A stretch of 16,324 bases of DNA from NCBI GenBank assembly GCA_030374735.1, contig JASCIV010000572.1, positions 1 to 16,324 of the forward strand, read 5' to 3'. The position numbers and the translations under genes were made by a program. A model generated the notes under the pieces. The model was not told the origin of the DNA and ran no database searches. It saw only the letters and a list, made by a program, of their open reading frames with translations. The DNA is from Gracilaria caudata. Its lineage: Eukaryota > Rhodophyta > Florideophyceae > Gracilariales > Gracilariaceae. The first letter of the stretch is position 1. Each line of letters starts with the position of its first letter. This document shows positions 15,257 through 16,324 of the stretch, in pieces.

Positions 15257-16324
15257 AATGAAAGGAATTGTTGCGATATATTTAAACTGCCCAAGATCAG
15301 AGCTCGGCGAAGCAAGCTTCGCAAGAGGATTCGCAAAGCTCCTTGAGCTTCAGATAAATAAATGAACCTTGTAGATGAGAATGCCAGAACATCAATCCGC
15401 ATAAGGACAAAAGTAAGTTTTGCTATTTGTGCGGTAATATGCGGTTTAAAGAGAATGTGACTACAACTATGCCAGATAGACGTTATGTTTTCAAAATGTA
15501 GAGCGTGGTCAACAAGGGCAATGAGAGTTGCTAAGAGGAACCGCTGAACTACAACGGGATCTATGTTGGCCGCTTTTTTGATTTACATCATTGGAAAAGA
15601 AGTGTTCAATCTTTTTTTGCAACGAAAAAGAATTTATCAAAAACATGTTTTCTTTACGCAAGAGAGCACTAAAATATGGACCAGAAGGAGCACGGTAGTA
15701 AAATAACAGTTCTCCAAACTGCTACGTAAGCGGTTATCGTTTATTTCAGGACGTAAAATATGTTTTAATTTGCCCAACATTTAGACTGCAGTAAACCATT
15801 ACAAGTTTCCATTTTTCGTTAGATCAAGGCAGTAATTGTAAGATCACATTGACACAAACGAACATATTTATATTAGAAATCGACTTATGCTTTCAAACAC
15901 TTTTTTTCGACCATGAATTATATTACAGTAAGCTTAACACGCTCTAAAGTAAAAAACGAAAACGTTTTCTTTTGGACCAAAGTTTATTGTGTTTTTGAGT
16001 TGGCGTGGTTGTTTGGAGCACCAAACTTTGAATTGTACGCACTCTCACAATAATAGACATATTGGAATTCCATTGATCCAATTTTCTTGGAGAACCAAAA
16101 ACATGTCGAAATGCGCCGTGTGACACGGGGCATTTTGTTAATGTTGAATATAGCATTGCTGTGCTTTTTATGAAACAAATTTTTGCTATCTATTTATACT
16201 GCGCGAAAACGGCGAATCTGCCAACTTTGATGGTAAGATTCCAGAATCTTAGAAATTGCAAGTTTTTGAAAGATTTTTCTTGAAAATCAGATCAAATCAA
16301 TCAGTTTTGCTCTGTGTATAGAGC
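15257..16324. other. AT-rich stretch without a recognisable gene
   Basis: From here to the end base composition is visibly richer in A and T than in the gene-bearing part. No open frame has protein character. It contains a stem GCGAAG...CTTCGC near 15310, short palindromes such as CGAAAACGTTTTC near 15957, and the second copy of the dispersed repeat. It looks like old, non-coding repeat DNA. Confidence 0.6.
16138..16163 (+). repeat. Dispersed repeat, copy 2 (uninterrupted)
   Basis: This is the counterpart of 15034-15059. Downstream, ATGAAACAAATTTTTGC and TATTTATACTGC continue the match to sequence that in copy 1 lies beyond the 187 bp insertion, so this locus acts as the related empty site. 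Confidence 0.75.

Noticed and set aside
15091..15402. 103-codon minus-strand open frame
   Set aside because: It runs through the 187 bp insertion and its flank and has no protein character.

Overview
The window looks like nuclear DNA of an intron-poor eukaryote. A florideophyte red alga such as Chondrus is my best guess, from gene style, the mix of Ty3/gypsy and PIF/Harbinger elements and the near absence of introns, but nothing in the sequence proves the lineage. It is accessory DNA: transposable elements lie beside cellular genes that are visibly decaying.

Region 1 (1-5137) is an almost complete Ty3/gypsy chromovirus. The window opens inside its 5' LTR. A gag-protease-RT-RNase H-integrase-chromodomain frame follows, then a polypurine tract and a full 259 bp 3' LTR. 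Its one obvious lesion is an in-frame TAG early in gag. Region 2 (5375-7107, + strand) is a gene I cannot name. It starts with a disordered part ending in a SAP-like motif and continues past an in-frame TGA and a 1-nt deletion into a second conserved-looking part. Region 3 (7463 to about 8358, + strand) is translation initiation factor 6 (eIF6), clearly recognisable but frameshifted, with one probable 73 nt intron near its 3' end.

Region 4 (8377-12890, - strand, convergent with eIF6) is a heavily broken SWR1/PIE1/p400-class Snf2 chromatin-remodelling ATPase gene. Fragments of motif Ia, the VLRxFLxRR block, the helicase C half, the C-terminal region, a SANT domain and an RG-rich tail lie in the correct order. 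ATPase motifs I and II are missing, as is part of the helicase C lobe. Motif VI carries a stop, and at least four frame changes occur. A 57 bp (19 codon) tandem repeat sits in this pseudogene, and a diverged copy lies exactly at one of the helicase deletion junctions.

Region 5 (13304-14665, - strand) is a PIF/Harbinger transposase with a full catalytic DDE set, followed in the same frame, one stop codon later, by a 63-residue tail. Region 6 (14666-16324) has no convincing gene. It holds a 187 bp insertion with 7 bp terminal inverted repeats, TG...CA ends and a 5 bp target duplication (15064-15250). The insertion interrupts a repeat whose uninterrupted relative is 1.1 kb downstream.

Taken together, a copy of a convergent eIF6/SWR1 gene pair appears to be decaying among transposons. 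Because both genes are normally essential, intact copies probably exist elsewhere in the genome.
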